DNA of 64,000 nt from Ktedonobacter sp. SOSP1-85 (GCF_016587415.1 NZ_BNJI01000003.1:434001-498000), one strand, 5' to 3'. Positions 16,971 to 26,286 are shown, counted from the first letter of the stretch. Notes: generated by a model not told the origin, from the letters alone. Numbers and translations: made by a program.

Positions 16971-17040
16971 TAACGGAAAATGGTTCCCCTCCCATTCATC
17001 AGAAAATACACTTCAGCGAGAAGTTTGCTCCTGAGAAGTA

Positions 17041-17472
17041 TTATTTGATTAAGGTTGCTTTGAGGTTAATGGGTGTGGCCGCGAGCGCTTTGGATACAGG
17101 GCAATTTTCCTTGGCATCCTGCGCAAGTTTCTGGAAGGTCTCTTCGTCTATGCCTGGCACAACGGCATCGGTCTCCAGGTCAATAGGGTTGATGGCGAAT
17201 CCGCTGGGCACCTGATTGAAGTGTACGCGCGCGGTTGTGTGCACTCTCGTTGGCGTGAAGCCAGCACTTGCGAGCGCATTCGACAGCGCCATCGAGTAAC
17301 AGCCGGCGTGCGCTGCGCCAATGAGTTCCTCAGGATTGGTGCCGACAGTCTCATCGCCCATGCGTGATTTAAACGAATAGCTGCCCTCGAAGGCTCCACT
17401 CCCCACACGCATGGTCCCCTTACCCTGCCGAAGATCCCCTTGCCATTCGGCGTCTGCTGTACGTGTTGGCAT
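17041..17472 (-). CDS. OsmC family peroxiredoxin
   Basis: 143 residues from ATG 17472, which has AAAGGAG at good spacing. The longer frame to 17532 has no such site. The two peroxidatic cysteines are present: one in AAHAGCYSMALSNAL and one in KENCPVSKALAAT. OsmC/Ohr proteins reduce organic hydroperoxides in the cytoplasm. The GSYSFKSRMGDETVGTNPEEL stretch is typical of the OsmC subgroup. It stands alone between the TnpB element and the MITE-like element. A second OsmC-type gene is at 51285 and belongs to another subgroup. Confidence 0.92.
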   Translation of the reverse strand: MPTRTADAEWQGDLRQGKGTMRVGSGAFEGSYSFKSRMGDETVGTNPEELIGAAHAGCYSMALSNALASAGFTPTRVHTTARVHFNQVPSGFAINPIDLETDAVVPGIDEETFQKLAQDAKENCPVSKALAATPINLKATLIK

Positions 17473-17840
17473 AATTACGTCTCCTTTATGACTCTCATCA
17501 ATTAGCTTCAACAATGAAGTGGTCCTTTTCATTGGACCTTATTTCCTCATCAAAGGAACATGGGCATATCGTAATTCCGAAGCAAGTTAATGTGTACATG
17601 CCAGGATGAAATGGCTCTCGCCTATTCGATACTGGCGTACAGGGGCGTCTTGCTAGTATCAAGCCAATCTCTGATATTGTCCTTCTCCTGCAGCTATTAT
17701 AGCACTTTCTCATGCATAGACTTAAGAAAATGCTCCCTTGATACTGAAGGGTAATACGCATCAAGTTAAGGGATTGCGAAGGGAAAAAAGGCGTTTTTCA
17801 GACCACTGGCGGCCCGCTGCTCATGCAGGTGCGAGAGGAT

Positions 17841-17951
17841 GTGCTTCTGAAGGGCGCACCTACCTTTCGCACCTGCTGAGCGGCTGCATTGGCCAGTTGA
17901 TACGCCCCACGTCCGGCCGGAGAAAAAGGTAGGTGCGCCCTTCAGAAGCAC
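17841..17951. repeat. 27-bp perfect inverted repeat (outer pair A)
   Basis: Arms 17841-17867 and 17925-17951 are exact complements (left arm starts GTGCTTCTGAAGG). A smaller perfect 10-bp pair, GCAGGTGCGA (17825-17834) with TCGCACCTGC (17867-17876), straddles the left arm. Confidence 0.85.
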
Positions 17952-17977
17952 TAGCTTTTTCTCCGGCCGGACGTGGG
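17906..17977. repeat. 22-bp perfect inverted repeat (pair B), interleaved with pair A
   Basis: Arms 17906-17927 (starting CCCACGTCCGG) and 17956-17977 are exact complements. The left arm of B ends inside the right arm of A, so A and B cannot both form fully except as a pseudoknot-like or alternative fold. Confidence 0.85.
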
Positions 17978-18053
17978 AGGCAAGCACCTACTCCTTAGCT
18001 TGATGCGTATTCCCTCTTGATACTGAAGGGTAGATAGTTTCCGTGCCAATGCA

Positions 18054-18713
18054 TTAGGTTGTGATATTTGGCTCATCCTCCAATAGTAGACCTTGTTTCT
18101 GGGCCAGAGCGATAACTTCCGCGCGTGATTGTACGCCCAGTTTGCCATAAATGCTGGTAAGATAGGCCTCGACCGTTTTAACAGAAATAGCGAGCCGCTG
18201 GGCAATCTCACTGTTGCGTGTGCCCTGGATAATCAGGCGTAACACTGCGAGCTCGCGATTAGTCAGTTGTTCTACTGGTGTGAGAGCATGGGCTTCATAC
18301 TCCTCCAGCACCTCGCGTACTTCCGGGTCCAATGTTCTTTTATTCTCTGCTACATCTAGAACAGCCTGGCGGATATCACTGCTGCGGGCACTTTTGAGCC
18401 AGTAGCCCTTCACTCCCAACTTTAACATCGTCTGGACATAGGTACTCTGCTCATAGGCAGTGAGCACCAGGATCGCTGGCGGCTTCTCATGTGCTAGCAT
18501 TAAGCGCGCGACACTGAAGCCATTCATTCCTTTCATGGAAATATCCAGGATTACCACATCAGGCATGTATTGTTGGCACAAGGCGAGAGCTTGCGCACCA
18601 TCACCTGCCTCGCCGACCACAGAGAACCCTGGGTCCTCCTCTAATAACCGCCTTGTGCCTTCGCGCATCATTGGGTGATCATCAACGAGCAAGATACTAA
18701 TGTTTTCTTTCAT
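18054..18713 (-). CDS. NarL/LuxR-type response regulator
   Basis: 219 residues from ATG 18713. The longer frame has no ribosome site, while AAAGGAAAA fits this one. The receiver domain has Asp11/Asp12, the phosphate acceptor Asp57 (DVVILDISMKG) and a conserved Lys in GYWLKSAR. The C-terminal LuxR helix-turn-helix is LTNRELAVLRLIIQGTRNSE to VKTVEAYLTSIYGKLGV. It begins 13 nt after the stop of the histidine-kinase gene, so the two are co-transcribed and form a two-component pair. Targets unknown. The RND exporter divergent to the kinase is a candidate. Confidence 0.95.
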   Translation of the reverse strand: MKENISILLVDDHPMMREGTRRLLEEDPGFSVVGEAGDGAQALALCQQYMPDVVILDISMKGMNGFSVARLMLAHEKPPAILVLTAYEQSTYVQTMLKLGVKGYWLKSARSSDIRQAVLDVAENKRTLDPEVREVLEEYEAHALTPVEQLTNRELAVLRLIIQGTRNSEIAQRLAISVKTVEAYLTSIYGKLGVQSRAEVIALAQKQGLLLEDEPNITT

Positions 18714-18726
18714 GGTCGTTTTCCTT

Positions 18727-21138
18727 TTACGCTCTTTCAAGAGAGGTGAAGGCATCATCTCTCTGGGAGAGCGTTTCGAGAATACTTTGTGATCTATATG
18801 TTGCACGAACAATGACGCCACGTCCAGGTTGTGTGCGTAGCTGTAACTGACCTCCTACCGCGATCATACGCTCGTGCATACCTATCAGACCTAGCTGCTC
18901 ATGCTCAGGTTTGCCTTTGAGAAAACCACGTCCATTATCATAGATGAGTAATGAGGTACCTCCCATCGGGGTGGAGCGTAAGCGCAGCATCACGCGGCTG
19001 GCTTGTGCATGTTTGGTCACGTTGGAAAACGCTTCTTGCGCAATACGATAGAAGGCTAATTCAACCTCGGATGGCAGGCGGGTGTTGTCTGTTCTGGTAC
19101 AGAACACGGTAATTTGCAGGAATTTGGTACGTTGCTCTGTCTGCTGAGCTAGCCAGCGTAAGGCCTCTTCTAACCCTAAATCATCGAGCAGCGGAGGGCG
19201 CAGTTCCAAACAGGTTCGGCGCAGGCTGCTCACCAGCGAGCGTGCAAGCGGCAAAGGGGCGGCAACGTCGTTCGTGATGCTCGCATCTGATAACTGTCGC
19301 ACCAGGAGCAGCGCCTGTTGTAGTACCTCGTCGTGCAGTTCTAGAGCCAGGTGTCGTCGTTCATCCTCTTGCGCTGAGATGACACGCCGATTCAACGCGG
19401 TGAGCTGACGCGCGTTCGCCTGGGTCTGTTCCAGGTAACGGCTGTTCACTTCCAGCACGGAAAGCTGGGCTGCCAGTGTCGCCAGGAAGCTTTTATCCTG
19501 ACGGCTATATGGCTCATAGTTTTGCTTTGGCCCCAGGCAAAGGAAACCATTGAGTGTATCACCGTCAGAGAGTGCTAACAGGAGCACGCCATCGAGTAGA
19601 AGCGGTTCATCTGAGTGTGGCCTGATATGCGTGAGTGCCAGGTTCGCAATGGCTGCCAATCGCTCACCAGCCAGGAAAGGAGGCTCTGTATTGAGATAGA
19701 TGTGCCATGGTAGTACAAGGTATTTGTGGTCAGCACTGGTCGTCGCATGGCCCTGCGTGCGTACCAGCAAGGCAACACCGGTGGCGTTTAGTAGCCTTGC
19801 CAGGCGTGGCAGAATAAACGCGCAAATCTGGTCAAAATGTTGTAAACGTGTGAGTTCAGCACTCAACTCGCGTAGCGAGCGATTATATTCATAAAAATCA
19901 TGATAGAAAACCTGGTCGCCGAGATTGCGGATGGCATGCCAGGCCTGGGGAAAGAGACAGAGATTGACAATCAATAAGCCAGCATAACAGTAGTCTTGTA
20001 CGATCTGTGACGCGATGCTGTTTTGGATGGTTTCGATAAGCATAATGGTCGGAACAAGAAAGAAGCAAGCCAGCATGAGCCACATCAGGACCCGCATCAC
20101 CTGGCGACTGAGCAGGCTGGTCAGACCCAAAAACTGATGACGGATCAGTGAGTAGCCGCAGAGAATGGGCAACAACATGAGGGGGGCAGGAAGCAGGTGG
20201 GTAAAACTATTGAGTACGAATGAATTGGGAATGATCACATTATGCCTCAGTGCTTGCGCGAGCAAGAAAAAGGCAACGCCAGCAATCATTAACCGGCTGA
20301 TTTGCTTTTCAGAGGAACTGAGATGGCGTAGTCCCCAGAACATGATCCCGCCAATAATCAGGACGCAGATTCCGGCGTATATCCCGATAATAAGCGCAGC
20401 CATTGAACGCGCCCAGGGGAGAAACAGGATGATGGGTAAATCGCAGGCAATGAGAACGAGGCCAATGATCAGGGGCGTATATGGTAAGAGGGACAGCATT
20501 CGATATTTCTGTCCAGGTGGGATGCGAGGCAGCAAACAAACAAAGGTAGCTGCCATGCCCCATGTCATCGACCCCAGAATATAGAAGACAATATTCGTCC
20601 AGAGTTGACTTTTGGCATTCATCAGGAAGAAGAGATAGGAGGCACAGTAGAACAGGCCGTATGCCATACGCGCTGCTGGCCGGTCAGTGGCCCGAAGATA
20701 GATGGTAATCCCGGTCAGGCTAAAGATGATGGCCATAAAGCAGGACACGATGAGTGATGAAAGGGGATACGTAGAGATAGCTGCGTTGAGGTGAAGGACG
20801 ATGTTGTGGCCAATGACCTGGACATAGATGGATGATGCCGTTGGCTGGCAATGCACCAGTGTCCCAGCCTCGGAATGATCAACAGAGAACGGTGCACTGA
20901 TCGCGTGCACAAGCATCCCTGGCTCAATGCCATTGATCCAGGCATCGGTAAACATTGAGACATGTACAATACGGCAGACATCGGAGCGCCCCGCAACCGG
21001 GACAAGCGTGATATCAGATTGAGTTGGTTGAAATGAACTGGTATACGCCAGTATAATCACAAACACCTGAATGGTCAGACCGCACAGAATCACCAGCCAG
21101 CGATGCGTGAGGAAATAAGAGATTTTTGCTTTATCCAT
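18727..21138 (-). CDS. Membrane sensor histidine kinase (NarX/HisKA_3 type)
   Basis: 803 residues. One N-terminal transmembrane segment is followed by an extracytoplasmic stretch of about 100 residues with a PDZ-like look (DAWINGIEPGMLVHAI). Eight or so further membrane segments follow, then a GAF-like domain, then the HisKA_3 dimerisation helix with the phospho-histidine in AQEDERRHLALELHDEVLQQ, and a HATPase domain (LIYDNGRGF, LGLIGMHERM). It phosphorylates the regulator encoded just downstream. The GAF region suggests cytoplasmic sensing in addition to membrane sensing. AGGGA precedes ATG 21138 at 9 nt. Confidence 0.92.
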   Translation of the reverse strand: MDKAKISYFLTHRWLVILCGLTIQVFVIILAYTSSFQPTQSDITLVPVAGRSDVCRIVHVSMFTDAWINGIEPGMLVHAISAPFSVDHSEAGTLVHCQPTASSIYVQVIGHNIVLHLNAAISTYPLSSLIVSCFMAIIFSLTGITIYLRATDRPAARMAYGLFYCASYLFFLMNAKSQLWTNIVFYILGSMTWGMAATFVCLLPRIPPGQKYRMLSLLPYTPLIIGLVLIACDLPIILFLPWARSMAALIIGIYAGICVLIIGGIMFWGLRHLSSSEKQISRLMIAGVAFFLLAQALRHNVIIPNSFVLNSFTHLLPAPLMLLPILCGYSLIRHQFLGLTSLLSRQVMRVLMWLMLACFFLVPTIMLIETIQNSIASQIVQDYCYAGLLIVNLCLFPQAWHAIRNLGDQVFYHDFYEYNRSLRELSAELTRLQHFDQICAFILPRLARLLNATGVALLVRTQGHATTSADHKYLVLPWHIYLNTEPPFLAGERLAAIANLALTHIRPHSDEPLLLDGVLLLALSDGDTLNGFLCLGPKQNYEPYSRQDKSFLATLAAQLSVLEVNSRYLEQTQANARQLTALNRRVISAQEDERRHLALELHDEVLQQALLLVRQLSDASITNDVAAPLPLARSLVSSLRRTCLELRPPLLDDLGLEEALRWLAQQTEQRTKFLQITVFCTRTDNTRLPSEVELAFYRIAQEAFSNVTKHAQASRVMLRLRSTPMGGTSLLIYDNGRGFLKGKPEHEQLGLIGMHERMIAVGGQLQLRTQPGRGVIVRATYRSQSILETLSQRDDAFTSLERA

Positions 21139-21307
21139 GCGATGTCCCTGCTTCTGAAGTTCTGAGTAACCGTTGCCTACAGTATTGTAACGGATTTGAG
21201 CGAGGAAAACATTAGGGGTTTCCCTGTAGACAGGTGCTCCTTGGTGCCGTTAAGCTGACGAAAGTACAACCATTGTAAGATTCTATAAATTTTATCAGGA
21301 GAGCACT

Positions 21308-24300
21308 ATGTCTTCTCTTTCTCGCTTAAGTCTTGCCAATCGCAGCATCGCGGCATTGGTAACGATAGCGGTGATACTGGTTGGAGCGTTTGTCATTCCA
21401 TCGCTCAAGCAGGAACTCATGCCATCGTTGTCCTTTCCCGCGATTTCTATCGTCACGGTCTATCCTGGCGCTTCACCCCAGAGTGTGGAGCAAGAGGTCA
21501 CTAATCCACTTGAAAAGAGTATTCAGGGAGTGCAAGGACTCCAACAAATAACATCTTATTCCAGTGAGGGTGTCTCTCAAATTATTGTGCAATATGACTA
21601 TAGTGTCGATCTGGATAAAGCCAATCAAACGTTGACGCAATTGGTGAATAAGGCCCAGACAAGCCTTCCTTCAAGTGTGGCACCCCAGGTCAACACATTT
21701 AACATTGCGGATCAACCGATTATTCGCCTGGCTGTCTCCTCTTCCAGTAATCAGCAAGATCTAGCTGTGAAGCTGGACCAGGACGTCACGCCCGTTCTGG
21801 AGGGCCTGAATGGCGTAGGCCAGGTTCAGGTAACCGGCGTGCGCGCTCAGATCGTCCAGATTACGCTTGATCTCAAGAAACTCCAGGCGAAGGGATTGAG
21901 CACAAGCCAGGTGCAGAGCATCTTGCAGGCCAACAATACGACGATCTCGGTCGGTGAAGTGAAAGACAATGGGCAGACCGTTGCTGTACGTGTCAATAAC
22001 GCTGTCACAACGCTAGATGACCTGAAAAACCTTGTTGTGAGCGGGGGAAGCAGCACCTCCCAACAAGCATCGTCATCCATGCCGGGTGGTCAGAAACTTC
22101 CTCCTGGGATGACTTTACCCACAACGACAACCCAGTCTACCCCCTCGCAGCCAGTCAAACTTGAGGATGTGGCGACTGTCGAGCAAGTGTTGTCTCCCTC
22201 CACTACGCTGACGCGTACCAATGGAAAAGATAGCCTGGGAATCTCTATTACAAAAAACTCGAATGCTAATACCGTCTCTGTTTCCCAGGAGGTGAAGAAC
22301 AAACTGTCAGAGCTAGAACAAAAGCTCGGCTCAGGGGCAACGATTACGGTCATTGCCGATCAGGCCCCATCGATCCAGGCCTCAGTGAATGACCTGGTCA
22401 GAGAAGGGGCCATTGGGGCTGGATTCGCGATTCTCACCATTTTGCTCTTCCTGCTTTCAATCCGTTCTACACTCGTGACCGCCATTTCTATCCCTGTTTC
22501 TATCATCATTGCTCTGATTGGACTGTGGGTGGGTGGTTTTTCACTTAATATCCTGACGTTGGGTGGTCTGACCATTGCTATTGGGCGTGTGGTTGACGAC
22601 TCCATCGTTGTGCTGGAGAACATCTATCGCCATCTGCACTCCGGTGAAGAGAAGCGCACTGCGGTTCTCAATGGCGTACGCGAGGTCGCAGGCGCCATCA
22701 CAGCGTCAACACTCACGACGGTTGCCGTCTTCTTGCCGATTGCCTTCACCACCGGCCTAGTTGGAGAGTTCTTCCAGCCCTTCTCAGTAGCTGTTACCAT
22801 CGCGCTTCTGGCCTCTCTATTGATCGCACTGACCATTATTCCTGTACTGGCCTACTGGTTCCTCAAAACACCCAAACGCGCACAGCACACGGATAGCCAC
22901 GAAAAGGTTGGTATTCTAGAAAAAGTCTATGTGCCAATGATCCGCTGGGTCACACACTATCGGGTCGTAACCCTGATTATTGCGCTGGCCCTTCTGGTCT
23001 CGGCTGGCTGGGGTGCCACCAAGCTGGATACCAATCTGATTGGGAACTCTAGCTCGAATAGTTTCACCATTAGCCAGCAATTACCAGCCACCGCTGATCT
23101 GGATACCACAAACAAAGCAGCTCAAGAAGTAGAAGCGATCCTGAAAAACATTCAGGGTATCAAGAACTATCAGGTTACCATTGGATCTGGTGGTAGTGGT
23201 GGTGGTGGTAGATTCTTCGGATCGTCGGGCGGGAGTACGAATACCGCTACCTTTGCCGTGACCACGAATGATGGTGTTGATCAAACGACGGTGCAACAAC
23301 AAGTCAGCGATCAAATAAAAACGCTGAGTAATGCCGGCACTATTACGGTTGCGGGTTCCCAGTCTTCGGGCAGTAGTTCTACGTTATCGATCAATGTACA
23401 GGCCTCCGATGAGGGAACGCTGAATCAGGCTACGCAAGAGGTGCTTGATTCCGTTACGCAAACCCCCAACTTGAAAGATGTGACCAGTTCACTGGTCAAT
23501 GCTGCACCATTAATCGATATCCATGTGGATGGAGAGAAGGCGCTCAAGTATGGGTTAACGCCTTCACAGGTTGGACAAGTACTGCGCACTATATACAATG
23601 GCACAACTGTCACCAATGTGACGCTGAATGGGAAGACGCAGGAAGTTGACCTCAAGTTTGGAGACCCGGCAACGACCGTTGAGGGAATGAAGGACATGCT
23701 CATCCCTTCAACGACTGGTACTGTGCGCCTGGGAGACCTGGCTACTGTGACGCAAGTCAACGGTCCAACTCAGATTACACATGTTAGCGGTTCCCGAACC
23801 GCTACGATCAGCGCAACCGTAACGAGCCAGAATGTTGGAGCGGTCAGTGCGAATGTACAAAGCCGCTTGAAAGCGCTTAGCCTGCCAGCAGGAGCATCAT
23901 TCTCGTTGGGTGGTGTTTCGTCAATGCAGAGTCAAGCTTTCCAGAGCCTCGGCCTGGCCCTGCTGATCGCTATTCTGCTCGTCTACGTCGTTATGGTTGC
24001 AACGTTCCGCAGCCTCCTCCAGCCATTACTGCTTCTGGTTTCGATTCCGCTGGCGGGTACAGGATCGGTCGCGCTATTGCTCATCACCCATACCGCGCTT
24101 GGTCTACCAGCGCTGATCGGTATGCTGATGCTGATTGGCATTGTGGTAACGAACGCTATTGTACTCCTTGACCTGGTGAATCAATATCGCAAGAAGGGCC
24201 TGGACGCACGTACGGCAGTCATCGAGGGCGGAAGGCGTCGCCTGCGCCCCATTCTGATGACAGCAGTAGCAACCATCCTGGCGCTGATTCCGATGGCGTT

Positions 24301-24502
24301 GGGCGTGAGCGGTTCAAGCGCGTTCCTTTCGGGTCCATTGGCAATTGTCGTGATTGGCGGTCTGACCTCATCGACCTTCCTGACACTGTTGGTCGTGCCC
24401 ACCCTCTATACCATTGTAGAGGATATTCGTGGACGCTCAGGCTCATTGCCTTCCCAGGAGGAACTCCCGCCAGTTCCAGAGCCTCAGTCACAAATGGTCT
24501 AG
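21308..24502 (+). CDS. RND-family efflux transporter (AcrB/HAE1 type)
   Basis: A 1064-residue inner-membrane pump. Twelve predicted membrane segments in two halves flank two large outer loops. Motifs include the N-terminal helix with VIPSLKQELMPSLSFPAISI, a charged pair in GRVVDDSIVVLENIYRHL and, in the second half, GIVVTNAIVLLDLVNQYR and RPILMTAVATILALIPMAL. A Gly/Ser-rich insert near residue 630 and a Ser/Thr-rich one near 255 lie in the outer loops. No membrane-fusion or outer-membrane partner is next to it, which suits a monoderm host such as Chloroflexota. AGGAG precedes ATG at 7 nt. The gene is divergent from the two-component operon. Confidence 0.94.
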   Translation: MSSLSRLSLANRSIAALVTIAVILVGAFVIPSLKQELMPSLSFPAISIVTVYPGASPQSVEQEVTNPLEKSIQGVQGLQQITSYSSEGVSQIIVQYDYSVDLDKANQTLTQLVNKAQTSLPSSVAPQVNTFNIADQPIIRLAVSSSSNQQDLAVKLDQDVTPVLEGLNGVGQVQVTGVRAQIVQITLDLKKLQAKGLSTSQVQSILQANNTTISVGEVKDNGQTVAVRVNNAVTTLDDLKNLVVSGGSSTSQQASSSMPGGQKLPPGMTLPTTTTQSTPSQPVKLEDVATVEQVLSPSTTLTRTNGKDSLGISITKNSNANTVSVSQEVKNKLSELEQKLGSGATITVIADQAPSIQASVNDLVREGAIGAGFAILTILLFLLSIRSTLVTAISIPVSIIIALIGLWVGGFSLNILTLGGLTIAIGRVVDDSIVVLENIYRHLHSGEEKRTAVLNGVREVAGAITASTLTTVAVFLPIAFTTGLVGEFFQPFSVAVTIALLASLLIALTIIPVLAYWFLKTPKRAQHTDSHEKVGILEKVYVPMIRWVTHYRVVTLIIALALLVSAGWGATKLDTNLIGNSSSNSFTISQQLPATADLDTTNKAAQEVEAILKNIQGIKNYQVTIGSGGSGGGGRFFGSSGGSTNTATFAVTTNDGVDQTTVQQQVSDQIKTLSNAGTITVAGSQSSGSSSTLSINVQASDEGTLNQATQEVLDSVTQTPNLKDVTSSLVNAAPLIDIHVDGEKALKYGLTPSQVGQVLRTIYNGTTVTNVTLNGKTQEVDLKFGDPATTVEGMKDMLIPSTTGTVRLGDLATVTQVNGPTQITHVSGSRTATISATVTSQNVGAVSANVQSRLKALSLPAGASFSLGGVSSMQSQAFQSLGLALLIAILLVYVVMVATFRSLLQPLLLLVSIPLAGTGSVALLLITHTALGLPALIGMLMLIGIVVTNAIVLLDLVNQYRKKGLDARTAVIEGGRRRLRPILMTAVATILALIPMALGVSGSSAFLSGPLAIVVIGGLTSSTFLTLLVVPTLYTIVEDIRGRSGSLPSQEELPPVPEPQSQMV

Positions 24503-24512
24503 TATGAGGTGC

Positions 24513-24544
24513 ATACGTGGTTCTCTTTCAAGAGAACCACGTAT
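24513..24544. terminator. 14-bp hairpin after the RND gene
   Basis: ATACGTGGTTCTCT (24513-24526), loop TTCA, exact complement 24531-24544. It begins 10 bp after the stop. No U-run follows, so it may block or stabilise mRNA ends rather than act as a classic terminator. Confidence 0.55.
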
Positions 24545-24552
24545 ACCCAAGA

Positions 24553-24601
24553 AATAGAGGCTTACTCTGCACGGCGAATGCCCGACGAGTAAGCCTCTAT
24601 T
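24553..24601. terminator. 15-bp hairpin, second of a tandem pair
   Basis: AATAGAGGCTTACTC (24553-24567) and its complement (24587-24601) with a 19-nt loop that itself holds GGC-GAAT-GCC. With the preceding hairpin it separates the RND gene from the next gene on the same strand. Confidence 0.55.
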
Positions 24602-24666
24602 AGGGTTCTGTGGAATTCTTGTGCTATTCTAGATGAATAAAAACATTAAAGGCGGACTGACTGTGG

Positions 24667-26070
24667 ATGAAAACCCTATCACACACGGACAGGTTAGAGG
24701 CTTCTCACTCGACGAACCTGGCGGAACTGAGCAATCAGGCACAGCAAATAAGCAGACAATTCCAGATGCTCCCCACCAGCAACGATCTCGACCGGATGCA
24801 ATCTGCTTTACAGCAGTTTCAGGTGCTCGAGGGCGCAGTGCGGACCATCATCGATCAAGCCGAAGCTATTCAAAAGCACCTGAATGCCAGTGTCAACAGC
24901 TTTCTTGATACGCTACTACGCGCCACGACAGAAGAGCCTGAACAGGTTGGTCAGCTTCTTGCCAATATTGAAAATGCACCTTCGGAAAGCAAGCAAGCTG
25001 CATTGTATGACCTTCTGGGATATGTTTCGCCTGAAGCCGCAGCTATCTACGTGCGCCATCCTGAACTGATACATCTATCCTATGATCGAGTGCAGGCTAA
25101 ACTGGCTCAGCCCCATCTGCCTACCTTTTACACCTTAATGGCCAATCAGATTCCCAGTCCACACGATCCAATTTACTCGCTTTTCAAAGTTCTGGGTGCC
25201 TGGCTAGATGTTGGTCGTGACCAGGATCAGCCAGACTTTGAACATCTTGAGTCCCGCGTCTGGAAGATCTTCACGCTTAATGAGGCCGCCCTGAAGCTGG
25301 GTTCCTATCGTCCAGACGACCGCCTACGCCCCACCATGCAGCCTCATCTGCAAGCCTCGAAAGAGGCATTATTCCAACATTTGTTGGCTGGTGATGCAGC
25401 TTCACTTACGCATCTTCACGAGTTGCGCCGGACGCACACCCTCCAGCGATTGAAAGAGGAATTGGGCGCCGATGGTGACTATCCCAGCGTACTAACCGAG
25501 TTCGAATATATCGAGATGGAACGCCTGGACCGGCTCAAGATCACACTCTATAGTGTTAAGCATCCCGATTTTGAGCAGTTGCTCATGAGAGAGGCTGAGA
25601 TTGAGCGCCCGGTACAGACAGGTGATGAGCTGATGTATGTGATTGGCCGCGATAGAGCTACAGGTGAGGCCAGATTAGTCTTTCATCCTCGCTGGCTTGC
25701 TGGAGAGCAAGTCACGCATTATATGTTGCTGGCGCTGATGGGCAATCTTGCAGGCCTTTTTGCAGGCACCTGTCGCCTGAGGCGTACCGACTGCTTTGCT
25801 TTCTATTGTGAACAGATGGACTCGCAACAGCGCACGCAAGTACTACAGCAGGAACAGCTGTTTCGTGAGCTGTTTTCCAAGCCCCCCTTCTCGACTCTGG
25901 TAGAGCAACATCACCCCTATACGCTGATCTACGTCGACGATGCGACCGGTCACCTACACTCCGATGAGAAGAACCGCCAGTTAGCCCTGGACGTTTTTAA
26001 GGAGAATGGTATTTATGTACCTGCACACGCGATGCACTGGGAAGAGTGGAAAAAACCAGTGCTCTGGTAA
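24667..26070 (+). CDS. Protein of unknown function, 467 residues
   Basis: I do not recognise a family. The protein is soluble and acidic. Residues 1-85 are rich in Gln, Leu and Ala and probably form a coiled coil (SNQAQQISRQFQ, DRMQSALQQFQVLEGAVRTI). A helical middle follows. The last 150 residues look alpha/beta, with YVIGRDRATGEARLVFHP and PYTLIYVDDATGHL. No catalytic motif or membrane segment is visible. The ATG has only a weak AAAGGCGG upstream, and an ATG at 24633 is in another frame. Codon use matches its neighbours and the frame is long, so it is a real gene. Stands alone, upstream of TnpB copy 2. Confidence 0.65.
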   Translation: MKTLSHTDRLEASHSTNLAELSNQAQQISRQFQMLPTSNDLDRMQSALQQFQVLEGAVRTIIDQAEAIQKHLNASVNSFLDTLLRATTEEPEQVGQLLANIENAPSESKQAALYDLLGYVSPEAAAIYVRHPELIHLSYDRVQAKLAQPHLPTFYTLMANQIPSPHDPIYSLFKVLGAWLDVGRDQDQPDFEHLESRVWKIFTLNEAALKLGSYRPDDRLRPTMQPHLQASKEALFQHLLAGDAASLTHLHELRRTHTLQRLKEELGADGDYPSVLTEFEYIEMERLDRLKITLYSVKHPDFEQLLMREAEIERPVQTGDELMYVIGRDRATGEARLVFHPRWLAGEQVTHYMLLALMGNLAGLFAGTCRLRRTDCFAFYCEQMDSQQRTQVLQQEQLFRELFSKPPFSTLVEQHHPYTLIYVDDATGHLHSDEKNRQLALDVFKENGIYVPAHAMHWEEWKKPVLW

Positions 26071-26216
26071 TGAATCGCACCCCGTAATGGCGTAATGAAT
26101 TCTGGTTTGACTGGATAGGGCTTTAGTCCGCCGCAAGCCATAGTTCTTGAGACCGTGGTGAGGCGTGTTATTAGGCTTTAGCCCTTGTACAAGAGGGTGC
26201 TCTATAGAACGTATGT

Positions 26217-26245
26217 TTGACAATTTTACATCAGTCTGGTATTCT
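26217..26245 (+). promoter_or_regulatory. Sigma-70 type promoter of tnpB copy 2
   Basis: TTGACA (26217-26222), 17-bp spacer, TATTCT (26240-26245), aligned with the promoter of copy 1. Spacer bases differ between copies while boxes and spacing are kept. Confidence 0.75.
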
Positions 26246-26286
26246 CGAAGAGAGATACCATATATTTTTGCGAGAGGAGGTACTAC

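Larger units (their letters stand above)
15573..16998 (+). mobile_element. TnpB-only element, second type, bounded by a 13-bp inverted repeat
   Basis: TGAATGGGAGGGG at 15573-15585 and its exact complement at 16986-16998 bracket the tnpB gene. The repeat is either a terminal feature of the element or a pre-existing hairpin into whose loop the element inserted. IS200/IS605 elements normally lack terminal inverted repeats, so the second reading is favoured. No tnpA is present. The sequence after tnpB (16836-16970) has the usual right-end motif GATGAAGCAGGAA. It is not closely related to the two 1.79-kb elements. Confidence 0.55.
17738..18032. mobile_element. MITE-like element with terminal inverted repeats and 16-bp flanking direct repeats
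   Basis: TTGATACTGAAGGGTA occurs at 17738-17753 and again, identical, at 18017-18032. Just inside lie ATACGCATCAAG (17754-17765) and its complement (17999-18010). With one mismatch this inverted repeat extends inward to about 18 bp. The interior (about 257 bp) has no gene but two long interleaved inverted repeats. It lies between osmC and a response-regulator gene. The rest of the gap (17473-17737 and 18033-18053) shows nothing further. Confidence 0.6.

Noticed and set aside
17498..17764. 88-codon minus-strand frame next to osmC
   Set aside because: Overlaps the osmC start and the MITE-like border. No homology or ribosome site.
17840..17980. Possible CRISPR-like repeats
   Set aside because: The repeats are two inverted pairs, not regularly spaced direct repeats.
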